DNA of 13,679 bases from an uncultured Slackia sp. (GCA_937895975.1 CALBLG010000091.1:1-13679); one strand, 5' to 3'; positions 6,864 through 13,568 are shown, counted from the first letter of the stretch. Program-made: numbers and translations. Notes: generated by a model not told the origin, from the letters alone.

Positions 6864-9455
6864 ATGAAAGGTGCATGGCCTGTGTGCATGCAAAACGAGG
6901 CCGCTGCGCGCGGCGAATATATTGTGGCATTCGATACGGCGAACGAGGTCGTGGCCGTAGGCGTTGGGCGCATCGAGGGCATCGCGGTTAAGGTGGTCGC
7001 CCATCGCGAAGTTGCGGCGCATCGCGCAAGCAACACCATATTGCTCTCCGAGGTCGATGCGGCGCTCGCCGATGCGGGCGTTGCGAAAGCCGACATCGCG
7101 ACCGTGGTGTGCGGGCGCGGGCCGGGAAGCTTCACGGGCGTGCGCATCTGCATGGCCGCGGCGAAGGGTGCGGCCTCGGCGCTTGAGGTGCCTTTGTATG
7201 GCGTGTCGACTCTCGACGCCATTGCATGGCGAGCGCATGCGGAAGGCGTGCGCGGCCGTGTGCTGGTGGTCGCCGATGCCATGCGCAAGGAAGTGTATCC
7301 GGCGCTGTTCGATGTGTCTGACCAGGATGTTTGCCGTCTTACGACCGATGCCGTGGTGAAGGCCGCCGATGCGTCGCAATGGATCGAGGCCCGCACGGCC
7401 GAACTGTCCCCGCATTCTGGCGAGCTTCATATTCTTGGCGATGCCTTGGTGAAATACCGCGATATCTTTGAACCTGTCGGCCCCGTGTGCGACGAGGAGC
7501 TTTGGGCCGTTTCGGGCACGGGCCTGCTGCTGGCGGCCCAAGCGGGTTTGAAGGCGGGCGCCATCGATGTGACCGATTCCGCGTGGCATGGGCAGTCGAA
7601 CGCGGCCGCCGCACACGCGGCGGGCGATTCGGCCCCCGTGGCGTTGCGTCCTGGCGACCCCTCGGTGTTGCTGCCCGTATACACGCGCCTGTCTGATGCC
7701 GAAGAAAACGAGCGCATTCGTCTCGCGAAAGAGGCGCCGTCGGCCGCTGAGGCGTCGGCTCCGCGCGACCTTGCAAGCGGCGTGCAGCACGCCAACGTGG
7801 TGTCGGCGGCAATCGAGAACCGCGCGGCCGTGGTGGCCGAAATGGCGGGCGCCCCCACTAATATCGAGTATCGTCCGCTTGATGCGTCGCATGCTGCCGA
7901 TGTTGCCGCTATGGAGCGCGAGTGCATGGGCAGCGACGCGTGGGGCACTTCGCTTGTGGCCGACGAATTGCCTCGTCGCGATCGCACGTGGTGGGCGGCA
8001 TACGACGGAGGAAAGCTCGTGGGCTATTGCGGCGGTTGGATCGGTGCTGGCCAAGTGCAAATTGTTAAAAACGCAACCCACCCTGCCTATCGCCGCCGGG
8101 GCATTGCGGCCGAGCTTATCTCGCTCGTCTCTTCCGATGCACGCAATTTGGGCGCCACCGAGATGACCCTTGAGGTGCGCGAGTCGAATACGGGCGCGCA
8201 GGCATTCTATGAAAATCTCGGCCTGGCGAACATTGGTGTGCGCCCCCATTATTATTCCGATCGCGAAAATGCCGTGATCATGACGGGCCCGCTTCCGCAC
8301 GCGGCGGCACCTGCCGATGCGGCGGCGCCAGTGGTTGCAGGCATGGAGCTGCAGGTGAGCGCCGTATCGGGTGCGCCCGAGCAGGTCCGGGCCGCAGCGA
8401 CGCTGGCCGATGCCAAACGTCCGCTGATCTTGGCCATCGAGAGTTCATGCGACGAAACCGCCGCGAGCATTATCGATGGCGAGGGCGGCTTGCATTCTGA
8501 TGTGGTTGCCAGCCAAATCGATTTCCATTCGCGCTTTGGCGGCGTGGTGCCAGAAATCGCCAGCCGCAAGCACATCGAGGCCATTTGCGGCGTGTGCGAC
8601 GAATGCTTGGCGACGGCCGCAGCGTCGCTTGGCGTAGAACGCCTGCGTTGGCGCGACCTCGATGCCGTGGCCGTGACATATGCTCCGGGCCTGGTGGGCG
8701 CTTTGGTGGTGGGCCTTGCGTTCGCGAAGGGCGCGGCGTGGGGCGCCGACAAGCCGCTCATCGGCGTGAACCATCTCGAAGGCCACCTGTATGCGAACCG
8801 CATTGCCGAGCCCGACATGCGCCCGCCCATGGTGGTGTCGCTGGTGAGCGGCGGCCACACCATGCTGGTGCACGTGCGCGACTGGGGCGACTATAAAACG
8901 CTTGGGTCCACCATCGACGATGCGGTGGGCGAGGCGTTCGACAAAGTGGCAAAGGCGCTCGGCCTGGGCTATCCAGGCGGCCCCATCATTTCGAAGCTGG
9001 CCGCGAAAGGCAATCCCAAGGCCATCGCGTTCCCGCGCGCGCTCATGCATTCGGGCGATTTGCGGTTCAGCCTGTCGGGTTTGAAAACGGCCGTGACCAC
9101 CTATATTCACAAAGAGCAGCAAGCTGGCCGCGAGCTGAACATGCCCGATATAGCCGCGAGCTTCGAAGCCGCGGTGGTCGATGTACAGGTGGCCAAGGCG
9201 AAGTCGGCGCTTCTGGAAACGGGCGCGAAGGAATTTTGCCTAGGCGGCGGCGTGGCGGCGAACCCCATGTTGCGCGGCGCATACGAGAAGATGTGCAAGA
9301 AACTCGGCGTGCGTCTTACCATGCCGCCGCTTTCCGCATGCGGCGACCAGGCAGCCATGATTGCCGAAGTGGCGCGCGACCGTTTCGCCCAAGGCAAGTT
9401 TGCCGACTTGTCGCTCGACGTGAAGGCGCATGCGCCGCTCGACGAGCCTTACTAG
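6864..9455 (+). CDS. tsaB-rimI-tsaD: TsaB-RimI-TsaD triple fusion (t6A37 tRNA modification and N-terminal acetyltransferase)
   Basis: One 863-residue polypeptide joins three normally separate proteins. Residues ~18-290 are TsaB, the partner subunit of the t6A complex, with EYIVAFDTAN at the start and GRGPGSFTGVR near 84-94. Residues ~334-476 are a GNAT acetyltransferase like RimI, which acetylates ribosomal protein S18; the acetyl-CoA loop RRRGIA is at 410-415. Residues ~518-863 are TsaD, which transfers threonylcarbamoyl to A37 of ANN-decoding tRNAs. ESSCDET lies at 526-532, the metal-binding HLEGH has H637 and H641, and SGGHTMLV and a C-terminal CGDQAAM follow. Linkers of Ala-rich sequence separate the parts. 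No key residue appears missing. TsaC and TsaE are not in the window. The start is uncertain: TTG 6825, GTG 6837, ATG 6864 and ATG 6888 all lack a Shine-Dalgarno, and homology begins near residue 18. Confidence 0.93.
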   Translation: MKGAWPVCMQNEAAARGEYIVAFDTANEVVAVGVGRIEGIAVKVVAHREVAAHRASNTILLSEVDAALADAGVAKADIATVVCGRGPGSFTGVRICMAAAKGAASALEVPLYGVSTLDAIAWRAHAEGVRGRVLVVADAMRKEVYPALFDVSDQDVCRLTTDAVVKAADASQWIEARTAELSPHSGELHILGDALVKYRDIFEPVGPVCDEELWAVSGTGLLLAAQAGLKAGAIDVTDSAWHGQSNAAAAHAAGDSAPVALRPGDPSVLLPVYTRLSDAEENERIRLAKEAPSAAEASAPRDLASGVQHANVVSAAIENRAAVVAEMAGAPTNIEYRPLDASHAADVAAMERECMGSDAWGTSLVADELPRRDRTWWAAYDGGKLVGYCGGWIGAGQVQIVKNATHPAYRRRGIAAELISLVSSDARNLGATEMTLEVRESNTGAQAFYENLGLANIGVRPHYYSDRENAVIMTGPLPHAAAPADAAAPVVAGMELQVSAVSGAPEQVRAAATLADAKRPLILAIESSCDETAASIIDGEGGLHSDVVASQIDFHSRFGGVVPEIASRKHIEAICGVCDECLATAAASLGVERLRWRDLDAVAVTYAPGLVGALVVGLAFAKGAAWGADKPLIGVNHLEGHLYANRIAEPDMRPPMVVSLVSGGHTMLVHVRDWGDYKTLGSTIDDAVGEAFDKVAKALGLGYPGGPIISKLAAKGNPKAIAFPRALMHSGDLRFSLSGLKTAVTTYIHKEQQAGRELNMPDIAASFEAAVVDVQVAKAKSALLETGAKEFCLGGGVAANPMLRGAYEKMCKKLGVRLTMPPLSACGDQAAMIAEVARDRFAQGKFADLSLDVKAHAPLDEPY

Positions 9456-9456
9456 G

Positions 9457-9482
9457 GCGCATCGTTCTGCCGAACGATGCGC
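9457..9482 (+). terminator. Hairpin directly after the tsaBD stop codon, no U-tract
   Basis: A perfect 11-bp stem, GCGCATCGTTC (9457-9467) with GAACGATGCGC (9472-9482), is closed by a TGCC loop and starts one base past the stop codon. No T-run follows, so it may stabilise the mRNA end or terminate without a U-tract. Confidence 0.55.
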
Positions 9483-9492
9483 ATCGTCAACG

Positions 9493-9516
9493 GGCGGGGC
9501 AGTTCCCCGTCCCGCC
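9493..9516 (+). terminator. Second hairpin between tsaBD and the TRIC-family gene
   Basis: GGCGGG (9493-9498) pairs with CCCGCC (9511-9516), extendable by two pairs inward. It follows the first hairpin by ten bases and also lacks a T-run. The two in tandem could partly insulate tsaBD from the next gene. Confidence 0.4.
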
Positions 9517-9568
9517 TGCTCGCCGACCTTGGGTGAGGAACGCCTTCCCTTCTTAGAAAAGGAGCCCA

Positions 9569-10234
9569 GTGGACTTCATTACTGAACATATCGTGACGCT
9601 TGTTTGGACGAGTGGCGGCGTGGTGCCGGCGTTCATCGACTATCTGTCGGTGGTCGTGGGCGTGCTTACCGGTGCGCTGTTCGCGTGCGACCGCAAGCTC
9701 GATATTGTCGGCGTTACGGTGTTGGGCCTGGTCACGGGCTATGGCGGCGGCATGTTCCGTGACTTTTTGCTGCAAAGCCATGGGGTGTATTTCATGTCGC
9801 ACCCGTATTTGCTGCTGGCATGCATCGCATTGTGCGTGGGCGTGTTCTTCTTTCGCCGGGTGTTCGACCGCATCGACTCGGTGGTGTTCGTGGGCGATGC
9901 GCTCTCGGTGGGGCTGTTTGCCGTGGCGGGTGCCAGCAAGGCGTTCACCTGCGGCGCGGGCTTCGTGATGTCTATCGCGCTCGGCGTGCTTACCGCAGTG
10001 GGCGGCGGGGCTCTGCGCGACGTTGCCGTGGGCGAGGTGCCGGGCATCTTCAAAGCCAGCAACTTTTACGCGGTTGCAGCGCTTGCGGGGTCGTTTTTGT
10101 ACGTGCTGCTGGTGACGTATGGGGCGCAGGACACGCTTGCGGCGATTCTGTGCGTGGCGTGCGTGGTTATGCTGCGCTGCCTCAGCGTGCATTTCGATTG
10201 GAAAACCGGCAGCGACAAACTTGTGGGGCGATAG
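9569..10234 (+). CDS. TRIC-type cation channel family protein (UPF0126, YicG-like)
   Basis: This 221-residue membrane protein consists of two homologous halves, each built around a glycine-rich motif followed by Arg-Asp: GGGMFRD at 59-65 and GGGALRD at 145-151. These are the marks of the UPF0126/TRIC family. Bacterial TRIC proteins form trimeric monovalent cation channels; the physiological role in bacteria is unclear. About seven hydrophobic spans cover residues 8-205 and the tail is basic. GTG 9569 is taken as the start because AAAAGGAG (9557-9564) lies four bases upstream; the spacing is short but no better start is seen. No separate promoter is evident in the 113-base gap after tsaBD, so read-through from tsaBD is possible. 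A U-tract terminator follows at 10292. Confidence 0.88.
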   Translation: MDFITEHIVTLVWTSGGVVPAFIDYLSVVVGVLTGALFACDRKLDIVGVTVLGLVTGYGGGMFRDFLLQSHGVYFMSHPYLLLACIALCVGVFFFRRVFDRIDSVVFVGDALSVGLFAVAGASKAFTCGAGFVMSIALGVLTAVGGGALRDVAVGEVPGIFKASNFYAVAALAGSFLYVLLVTYGAQDTLAAILCVACVVMLRCLSVHFDWKTGSDKLVGR

Positions 10235-10291
10235 GGCCTGGGCCGCATGGCTTGGTGCTGTCTTTGAATGGCGATGGGCTCAGCTTCGGTG

Positions 10292-10312
10292 AAAGCCCTA
10301 TGCGGGCTTTTT
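10292..10312 (+). terminator. Intrinsic terminator after the TRIC-family gene
   Basis: AAAGCCC (10292-10298) pairs with GGGCTTT (10304-10310) around the loop TATGC, and the T-run continues to 10312. It lies about 57 bases beyond the stop codon. Confidence 0.75.
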
Positions 10313-10366
10313 GTAACGGTTGGGCAAAGTTGTGCCTGGCGAGCGCCGCGCGTTCGGCGTTTTCGG

Positions 10367-10377
10367 TATAGTAGAAT
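10367..10377 (+). promoter_or_regulatory. Candidate -10 region for the CNNM/CorC-type transporter gene
   Basis: TATAGT (10367-10372) and the overlapping TAGAAT (10372-10377) both resemble the -10 consensus, but no matching -35 is seen in the GC-rich sequence upstream. A start near 10379-10385 would give a leader of about 70 bases containing the hairpin at 10411-10434. Confidence 0.35.
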
Positions 10378-10410
10378 CCGTATTAACAACAATCGCATAT
10401 CGCGAAGGTG

Positions 10411-10434
10411 GGCCGCCCGCGAGGCGGCCTTTTT
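10411..10434 (+). terminator. Terminator-like hairpin in the leader of the CNNM/CorC-type gene (possible attenuator)
   Basis: GGCCGCC (10411-10417) pairs with GGCGGCC (10423-10429) around the loop CGCGA, followed by TTTTT (10430-10434). It ends only 20 bases before the start codon. The loop CGCGA is complementary to TCGCG at 10400-10404, which would allow an alternative pairing. It could be a regulatory attenuator or the end of an unrelated short transcript. Confidence 0.7.
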
Positions 10435-10454
10435 GAAAGGGTGAATTTCAGCTC

Positions 10455-11777
10455 ATGTCCATTGGCATAAGCCTTGTCCTCGTCGTGTTTTTCCTGGCAA
10501 TGAACGCGTTTTTCGTTATTGCCGAGTTCGCGCTGGTGCGCGTGCGCAAATCGCAGCTCGAACTTGCGGTAGAGGAGGGCAAGCCGGGCGCGAAAGCCGC
10601 CATGGAAATCGCCCTGAACGTGAACAAATATCTGTCGGCCTGCCAGTTGGGCATTACGCTTGCGTCGCTGGCGCTTGGCTGGTTGGGCGAGCCGGCGTTT
10701 TCGGCGCTCATTCGCCCGCTGTTCGTGCTGCTTGGCCTGCCCGAGGCGGTTATTAGCGTGGTCGCCGTGGCCATTGGTTACTTCATTATGACTACGCTGC
10801 ATGTGGTGACCGGCGAGCTTATTCCCAAGTCGTTCGCCATTTTCGCCACCGAGCGCTATGCGCTGTTCACGGCGCGTCCGCTGATGGCGTTCTATAAAAT
10901 AACGTACCCCATCATGGTGCTGTTCAACGGCATCACGAACGCGGTGGTGCGCCTGGCCGGCCACGACCCGGCCAACGAGCACGAGGTGTACACCGACGAC
11001 GAAATCAAGCTTCTGATCGACGAATCCACCGAAAGCGGCCTTATTGCGCCCGAGCAAAATGAATTCGTCGACAACATTTTCGACATTGCCGATAAAGATG
11101 CCGAATCGCTTATGACGCCGCGTCCCGACATGGTGTGCCTGTGCATGGGCGATACGCTCGAGGAAAACATGCGCATCGTGGCCGAGGCGAAATTTACGCG
11201 ATTCCCCGTGTATCGTCGCGACAAGGACGACATCGTCGGCTTCGTCAGCGTGAAAGATTTGTACAACTTGTCGCCCGAGTCGACGATGGAAGACGTGCGC
11301 GTGCGCCGCATCGTGGCGGTGCCCGAAAGCATGCCCGCCGTGAAGCTTTTGAAGGTGCTGAAGCGCGAGAAGACAAAGATCGCCCTGGTGGTCGACGAGC
11401 ACGGTGGAACGTCGGGCCTGGTAACCATGGGGGATATCTTCGAGGAAATCGTGGGCGACTTCGACGACGAATACGCTCATGGCATGAACGACTCTCTTAC
11501 CGAGGTATCGCCGAACCATTTCGTGACGACGGGCGCGTGCCCCATTGACGACTTCGCCGAGCGCATGGGCTTCAAGGCTGAGAATTTCACGGAATACGAA
11601 ACGCTCGGCGGCCTGCTGCTCGATGTGCTTGACCGCATTCCCGATGTGGGCGACGAGGCGCAATACGTCGAAGACGGCACGAAGGTGCGCTTCGTGGTGC
11701 GTTCTATGGACGCGCGCCGCATCAACCAGGTGGAATTCTGGGTTACGCCGAAGCCGGAAGACGGGCAGGCCGAATAG
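10455..11777 (+). CDS. CNNM/CorC (HlyC/CorC) family transporter with CBS pair
   Basis: This 440-residue membrane protein has the standard three-part layout of the family. Residues 1-~195 are the CNNM (DUF21) transmembrane domain, opening with a hydrophobic span that runs into EFALVRVRKSQLE and containing GELIPKS at 120-126. Residues ~215-335 are a CBS pair (MTPRPDMV at 220-227; DEHGGTSGLVTMGDIFEEIV at 314-333). Residues ~348-432 are the CorC_HlyC domain. Family members export or regulate Mg2+ and related divalent cations (CNNM, MpfA, CorC); they are often mislabelled haemolysins. Length and motifs are complete. The nearest ribosome-binding site, AAAGGG at 10436-10441, is 13 bases from ATG 10455, which is longer than usual. 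The leader hairpin just upstream suggests regulated expression. Confidence 0.92.
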   Translation: MSIGISLVLVVFFLAMNAFFVIAEFALVRVRKSQLELAVEEGKPGAKAAMEIALNVNKYLSACQLGITLASLALGWLGEPAFSALIRPLFVLLGLPEAVISVVAVAIGYFIMTTLHVVTGELIPKSFAIFATERYALFTARPLMAFYKITYPIMVLFNGITNAVVRLAGHDPANEHEVYTDDEIKLLIDESTESGLIAPEQNEFVDNIFDIADKDAESLMTPRPDMVCLCMGDTLEENMRIVAEAKFTRFPVYRRDKDDIVGFVSVKDLYNLSPESTMEDVRVRRIVAVPESMPAVKLLKVLKREKTKIALVVDEHGGTSGLVTMGDIFEEIVGDFDDEYAHGMNDSLTEVSPNHFVTTGACPIDDFAERMGFKAENFTEYETLGGLLLDVLDRIPDVGDEAQYVEDGTKVRFVVRSMDARRINQVEFWVTPKPEDGQAE

Positions 11778-11820
11778 GCTTTGCGGGTGATTGGTCGCTA
11801 CGGGGAAGCGGCTCACCTGT

Positions 11821-11851
11821 GCCTGGCACATGCTTGGAGCATTTGCCAGGC
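11821..11851 (+). terminator. Hairpin after the CNNM/CorC-type gene, no U-tract
   Basis: GCCTGGCA (11821-11828) pairs with TGCCAGGC (11844-11851). One mismatch is followed by an inner helix, ATGC with GCAT, around a TTGGA loop. A small GCCAA/TTGGC hairpin follows at 11862-11877. No T-run is present. Confidence 0.5.
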
Positions 11852-11900
11852 GCCGCCGCGTGCCAATGCGCGTTGGCGTGAGGTCTGAAATATGTGTCAC

Positions 11901-11928
11901 AATGAGCCAGTTCTAAGACTGGCTCATT
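11901..11928 (+). promoter_or_regulatory. Hairpin immediately upstream of the SpoU methyltransferase ribosome-binding site
   Basis: AATGAGCCAGT (11901-11911) and ACTGGCTCATT (11918-11928) form a perfect 11-bp stem with loop TCTAAG. It is followed by TCGTTTGA and then the Shine-Dalgarno at 11935. The weak T-rich tail means it could end upstream transcripts or act as a leader structure for the next gene. Confidence 0.5.
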
Positions 11929-11945
11929 TCGTTTGAGGAGTGAAA

Positions 11946-12872
11946 ATGCCCTATATCGAACTCGACTCGCTCGATGACGCGCGTTTGGACGTGTTCGCCC
12001 GGCTTACCGAGGCACAGCTGCGCAACAAGCTTGAGCCCGAGAAGGGCATTTTCATTGTGGAAAGCGAGAAGGTCATCGATCGGGCGCTGATTGGCGGCGT
12101 GCAGCCGCTGTCGATGCTGATGACGCCTGAATGGGTGGGGCGAACGCGCGAGATTGTGGCGCGGGCCGAAGCCGCATGCGCCGAGCCGGGCGGGCTGCCG
12201 GTGTTCGTCGTGCCTGATGACGAGGCGAAACGTTTGACGGGTTTTGCGGTGACGCGCGGCATTCTTATGTCGTGCAGGCGCCCGCAGCTGCCAAGCGTCG
12301 AAGAGCTGCTGGCGCAAGTCGATGCAGAGAAGGCGGCCCGCGCTGCGGCGGTTGCGGCTGGCGAGATGGACCCGGGCGAAGTGGGCAACATGCACGATGC
12401 AGACCGCAGGCGCATCGCGGTGCTGGAAGGCATTGTCGACCATACGAATGTGGGCGCGATTTTCCGCTCGGCGGCGGCCATGGGAATCGATGCCGTGCTG
12501 GTGACCCCGACGTGCTGCGATCCGCTGTACCGTCGCGCGGTGCGCGTGTCGATGGGCTGCGTGTTCCAGGTGCCGTGGACGCGCATCGGAGAAAGCGTGC
12601 ACGATTGGCCCGCGGCGGGGCTTGAGCGCCTGCGTGCGTTGGGGTACAAAACGGCGGCCATGGCGCTTTCCGACGATTCTATTCCGCTTGGCGCGCCGCA
12701 GCTCGCGGCCGTTGACAAGCTTGCGCTCGTGTTCGGCACCGAGGGCGACGGGCTGTCGCATCGCACCATTGCGGGATGCGATTACACAGTGCGCATTCCC
12801 ATGCGGCCTGGTGTCGATAGCTTGAACGTTGCAGCAGCAAGTGCAGTTACTTTTTGGGAGCTTTGTAAATAA
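11946..12872 (+). CDS. SpoU/TrmH-family RNA 2'-O-methyltransferase
   Basis: This 308-residue protein is a SPOUT-class enzyme that methylates ribose 2'-OH groups in tRNA or rRNA with S-adenosylmethionine. All three SpoU motifs are present in the C-terminal half: motif 1 EGIVDHTNVGAIFRSA (161-176, with N168 and R174), motif 2 FGTEGDGL (263-270) and motif 3 IPMRPGVDSLNVA (284-296). The N-terminal ~110 residues, with GIFIVESEKVIDRAL, resemble the substrate-binding domain of TrmH/RlmB relatives. An Ala/Glu-rich linker spans ~118-150. ATG 11946 is chosen because GAGGAG (11935-11940) lies five bases upstream; the in-frame GTG at 11940 overlaps that site. The exact RNA target cannot be read from sequence. 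A hairpin precedes the gene, and base composition changes abruptly after its stop codon. Confidence 0.93.
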   Translation: MPYIELDSLDDARLDVFARLTEAQLRNKLEPEKGIFIVESEKVIDRALIGGVQPLSMLMTPEWVGRTREIVARAEAACAEPGGLPVFVVPDDEAKRLTGFAVTRGILMSCRRPQLPSVEELLAQVDAEKAARAAAVAAGEMDPGEVGNMHDADRRRIAVLEGIVDHTNVGAIFRSAAAMGIDAVLVTPTCCDPLYRRAVRVSMGCVFQVPWTRIGESVHDWPAAGLERLRALGYKTAAMALSDDSIPLGAPQLAAVDKLALVFGTEGDGLSHRTIAGCDYTVRIPMRPGVDSLNVAAASAVTFWELCK

Positions 12873-12989
12873 AAGCTATTAAGTATACCTATGGATTTAA
12901 CATTTATTTAATCACTAAGAGTACCTCAGCACCTTGCTAGCTAAAAGTAACTAATAAACATTCTTAAAGAAACTAATGAATGGAGCATT
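12873..12989. other. AT-rich gene-free segment after the SpoU methyltransferase
   Basis: Composition falls from GC-rich coding sequence to strongly AT-rich DNA with no convincing gene. TTGCTA at 12934-12939 with AT-rich sequence downstream could be promoter debris, but spacing to any -10-like hexamer is poor. No terminator hairpin for the preceding gene is seen here. Confidence 0.5.
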
Positions 12990-13046
12990 ATGCCGAATCG
13001 CCAGTTCATCCATCGAATTATGTTTGTATGCCACGGCAACATCTGA
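12990..13046 (+). pseudogene. Remnant 5' end of a low-molecular-weight protein tyrosine phosphatase gene
   Basis: An 18-codon frame with a GGAG ribosome-binding site (12982-12985) encodes MPNRQFIHRIMFVCHGNI and then stops at TGA 13044-13046. Low-molecular-weight phosphatases begin with a beta strand running into FVCxGNICRSP, the C-x5-R-S catalytic P-loop. Here the match ends in the middle of that loop; the first two bases of the stop (TG) could be what is left of the next cysteine codon. None of the rest of such an enzyme is found downstream in any frame. The fragment cannot be active. It may be deletion debris, or one side of an insertion with the remaining part elsewhere. A chance match is possible because only about eight residues are diagnostic. 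Confidence 0.5.
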
Positions 13047-13050
13047 CAGT

Positions 13051-13091
13051 AAGGACAAACCGCCTCATAAATGAGTGGTTTGTCCTTTTCA
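13051..13091 (+). terminator. Intrinsic terminator between the phosphatase remnant and the convergent xre gene
   Basis: AAGGACAAACC (13051-13061) pairs perfectly with GGTTTGTCCTT (13077-13087). A second helix, CTCAT with ATGAG, lies inside, and TTTTCATTT follows. It starts five bases after the remnant frame ends. Confidence 0.8.
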
Positions 13092-13098
13092 TTTAGTC

Positions 13099-13121
13099 AA
13101 GTTGCAACTTTTTTGCAACTT
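13099..13121. repeat. Palindrome plus direct repeat of TTGCAACTT
   Basis: AAGTTGCAACTT (13099-13110) is a perfect 12-base palindrome. Its half TTGCAACTT (13102-13110) recurs at 13113-13121. It lies between the terminator and the 3' end of the xre gene. It could be a protein-binding or recombination site; nothing decides this. Confidence 0.55.
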
Positions 13122-13134
13122 CTAAAGGCTCTAA

Positions 13135-13476
13135 TTAACTCCCATTCCGTCGTTTCGCCATCGCATCTCGCAGCGCCCGAAGCACCTCAGTTGCTACAGG
13201 CAGCTCATCGACCTCGAACGAGTCAAGAATTTCCTGCACTTCCGCAGAAAGCACCGCTTTATCGGGTTTCGACGTATCCGTCAGCAGGGCGTCTACGCTT
13301 ACAGACAGCTCCTCTGCAATCTTGCTGAGAACGGGAAGACTAAGCTTCGTGTTGCCTGTCTCGATGTGGCTCATATGGGTGACGGAGATTCCTGCCCTTC
13401 CCGCCAGCGCCTCCTGTGACAACCCGCACGCCTTGCGATAGCGCCGTATGCGCTGGCCTATCTCGAAGTACCTCAT
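13135..13476 (-). CDS. XRE-family helix-turn-helix transcriptional regulator
   Basis: This 113-residue protein has a Cro/CI-type HTH at residues 7-62: IGQRIRRYRKACGLSQEALA, then GRAGISVTHMSHIETGNTKLSLPVLSKIAEEL. LSQEALA, ISVTHMSHIE and the LPVLSKIAEEL helix are diagnostic. The remaining ~50 residues are charged and helical with no recognised domain. ATG 13474-13476 is preferred over TTG 13500 because it has a GGTGA site four bases upstream and places the HTH at the usual distance from the N-terminus. It is divergent from the gene starting at 13640, and the gap holds repeated GCCTATA half-sites, so it probably represses itself and/or that gene. Repressor function is inferred from family and layout. 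Confidence 0.88.
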   Translation of the reverse strand: MRYFEIGQRIRRYRKACGLSQEALAGRAGISVTHMSHIETGNTKLSLPVLSKIAEELSVSVDALLTDTSKPDKAVLSAEVQEILDSFEVDELPVATEVLRALRDAMAKRRNGS

Positions 13477-13485
13477 TAAATCACC

Positions 13486-13568
13486 GCCTATACAAAACAA
13501 GTCATCTTGAATCGTATGGGCGATTGTTCAGAAAAATAATAAACTGTATAGGCTGATTATTGCCTATA
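13486..13568. promoter_or_regulatory. Three GCCTATA half-sites in the divergent xre promoter region
   Basis: GCCTATA occurs at 13486-13492, on the opposite strand at 13547-13553 (TATAGGC), and again at 13562-13568. The last two form an inverted pair with an 8-base spacer. The first lies ten bases upstream of the xre ATG. XRE repressors often bind such short symmetric sites; the link is inferred. Confidence 0.5.
13524..13552 (+). promoter_or_regulatory. Possible promoter of the divergent Tat-signal gene
   Basis: TTGTTC (13524-13529) is separated by 17 bases from TATAGG (13547-13552). Each matches the consensus only partly. The -10 element coincides with a GCCTATA-type half-site, so a regulator bound there would compete with RNA polymerase. 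Confidence 0.35.

Noticed and set aside
6783..8300. 505-residue open frame on the minus strand opposite tsaB-rimI
   Set aside because: Composition is Arg/His/Ala-rich without domains and it is fully antisense to a recognised gene.
5291..9455. Functional pairing of tRNA-Leu(CAA) with the TsaB/TsaD fusion
   Set aside because: The t6A modification is made on tRNAs reading ANN codons; this tRNA reads UUG, and the genes are separated by terminators.
10455..11777. Haemolysin annotation for the HlyC/CorC-type gene
   Set aside because: The domain layout (CNNM, CBS pair, CorC_HlyC) points to divalent cation transport; the haemolysin label is historical.
10383..11900. 505-residue open frame on the minus strand opposite the CNNM/CorC-type gene
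   Set aside because: Antisense shadow with low-complexity His/Arg-rich composition; the plus-strand gene explains the sequence.
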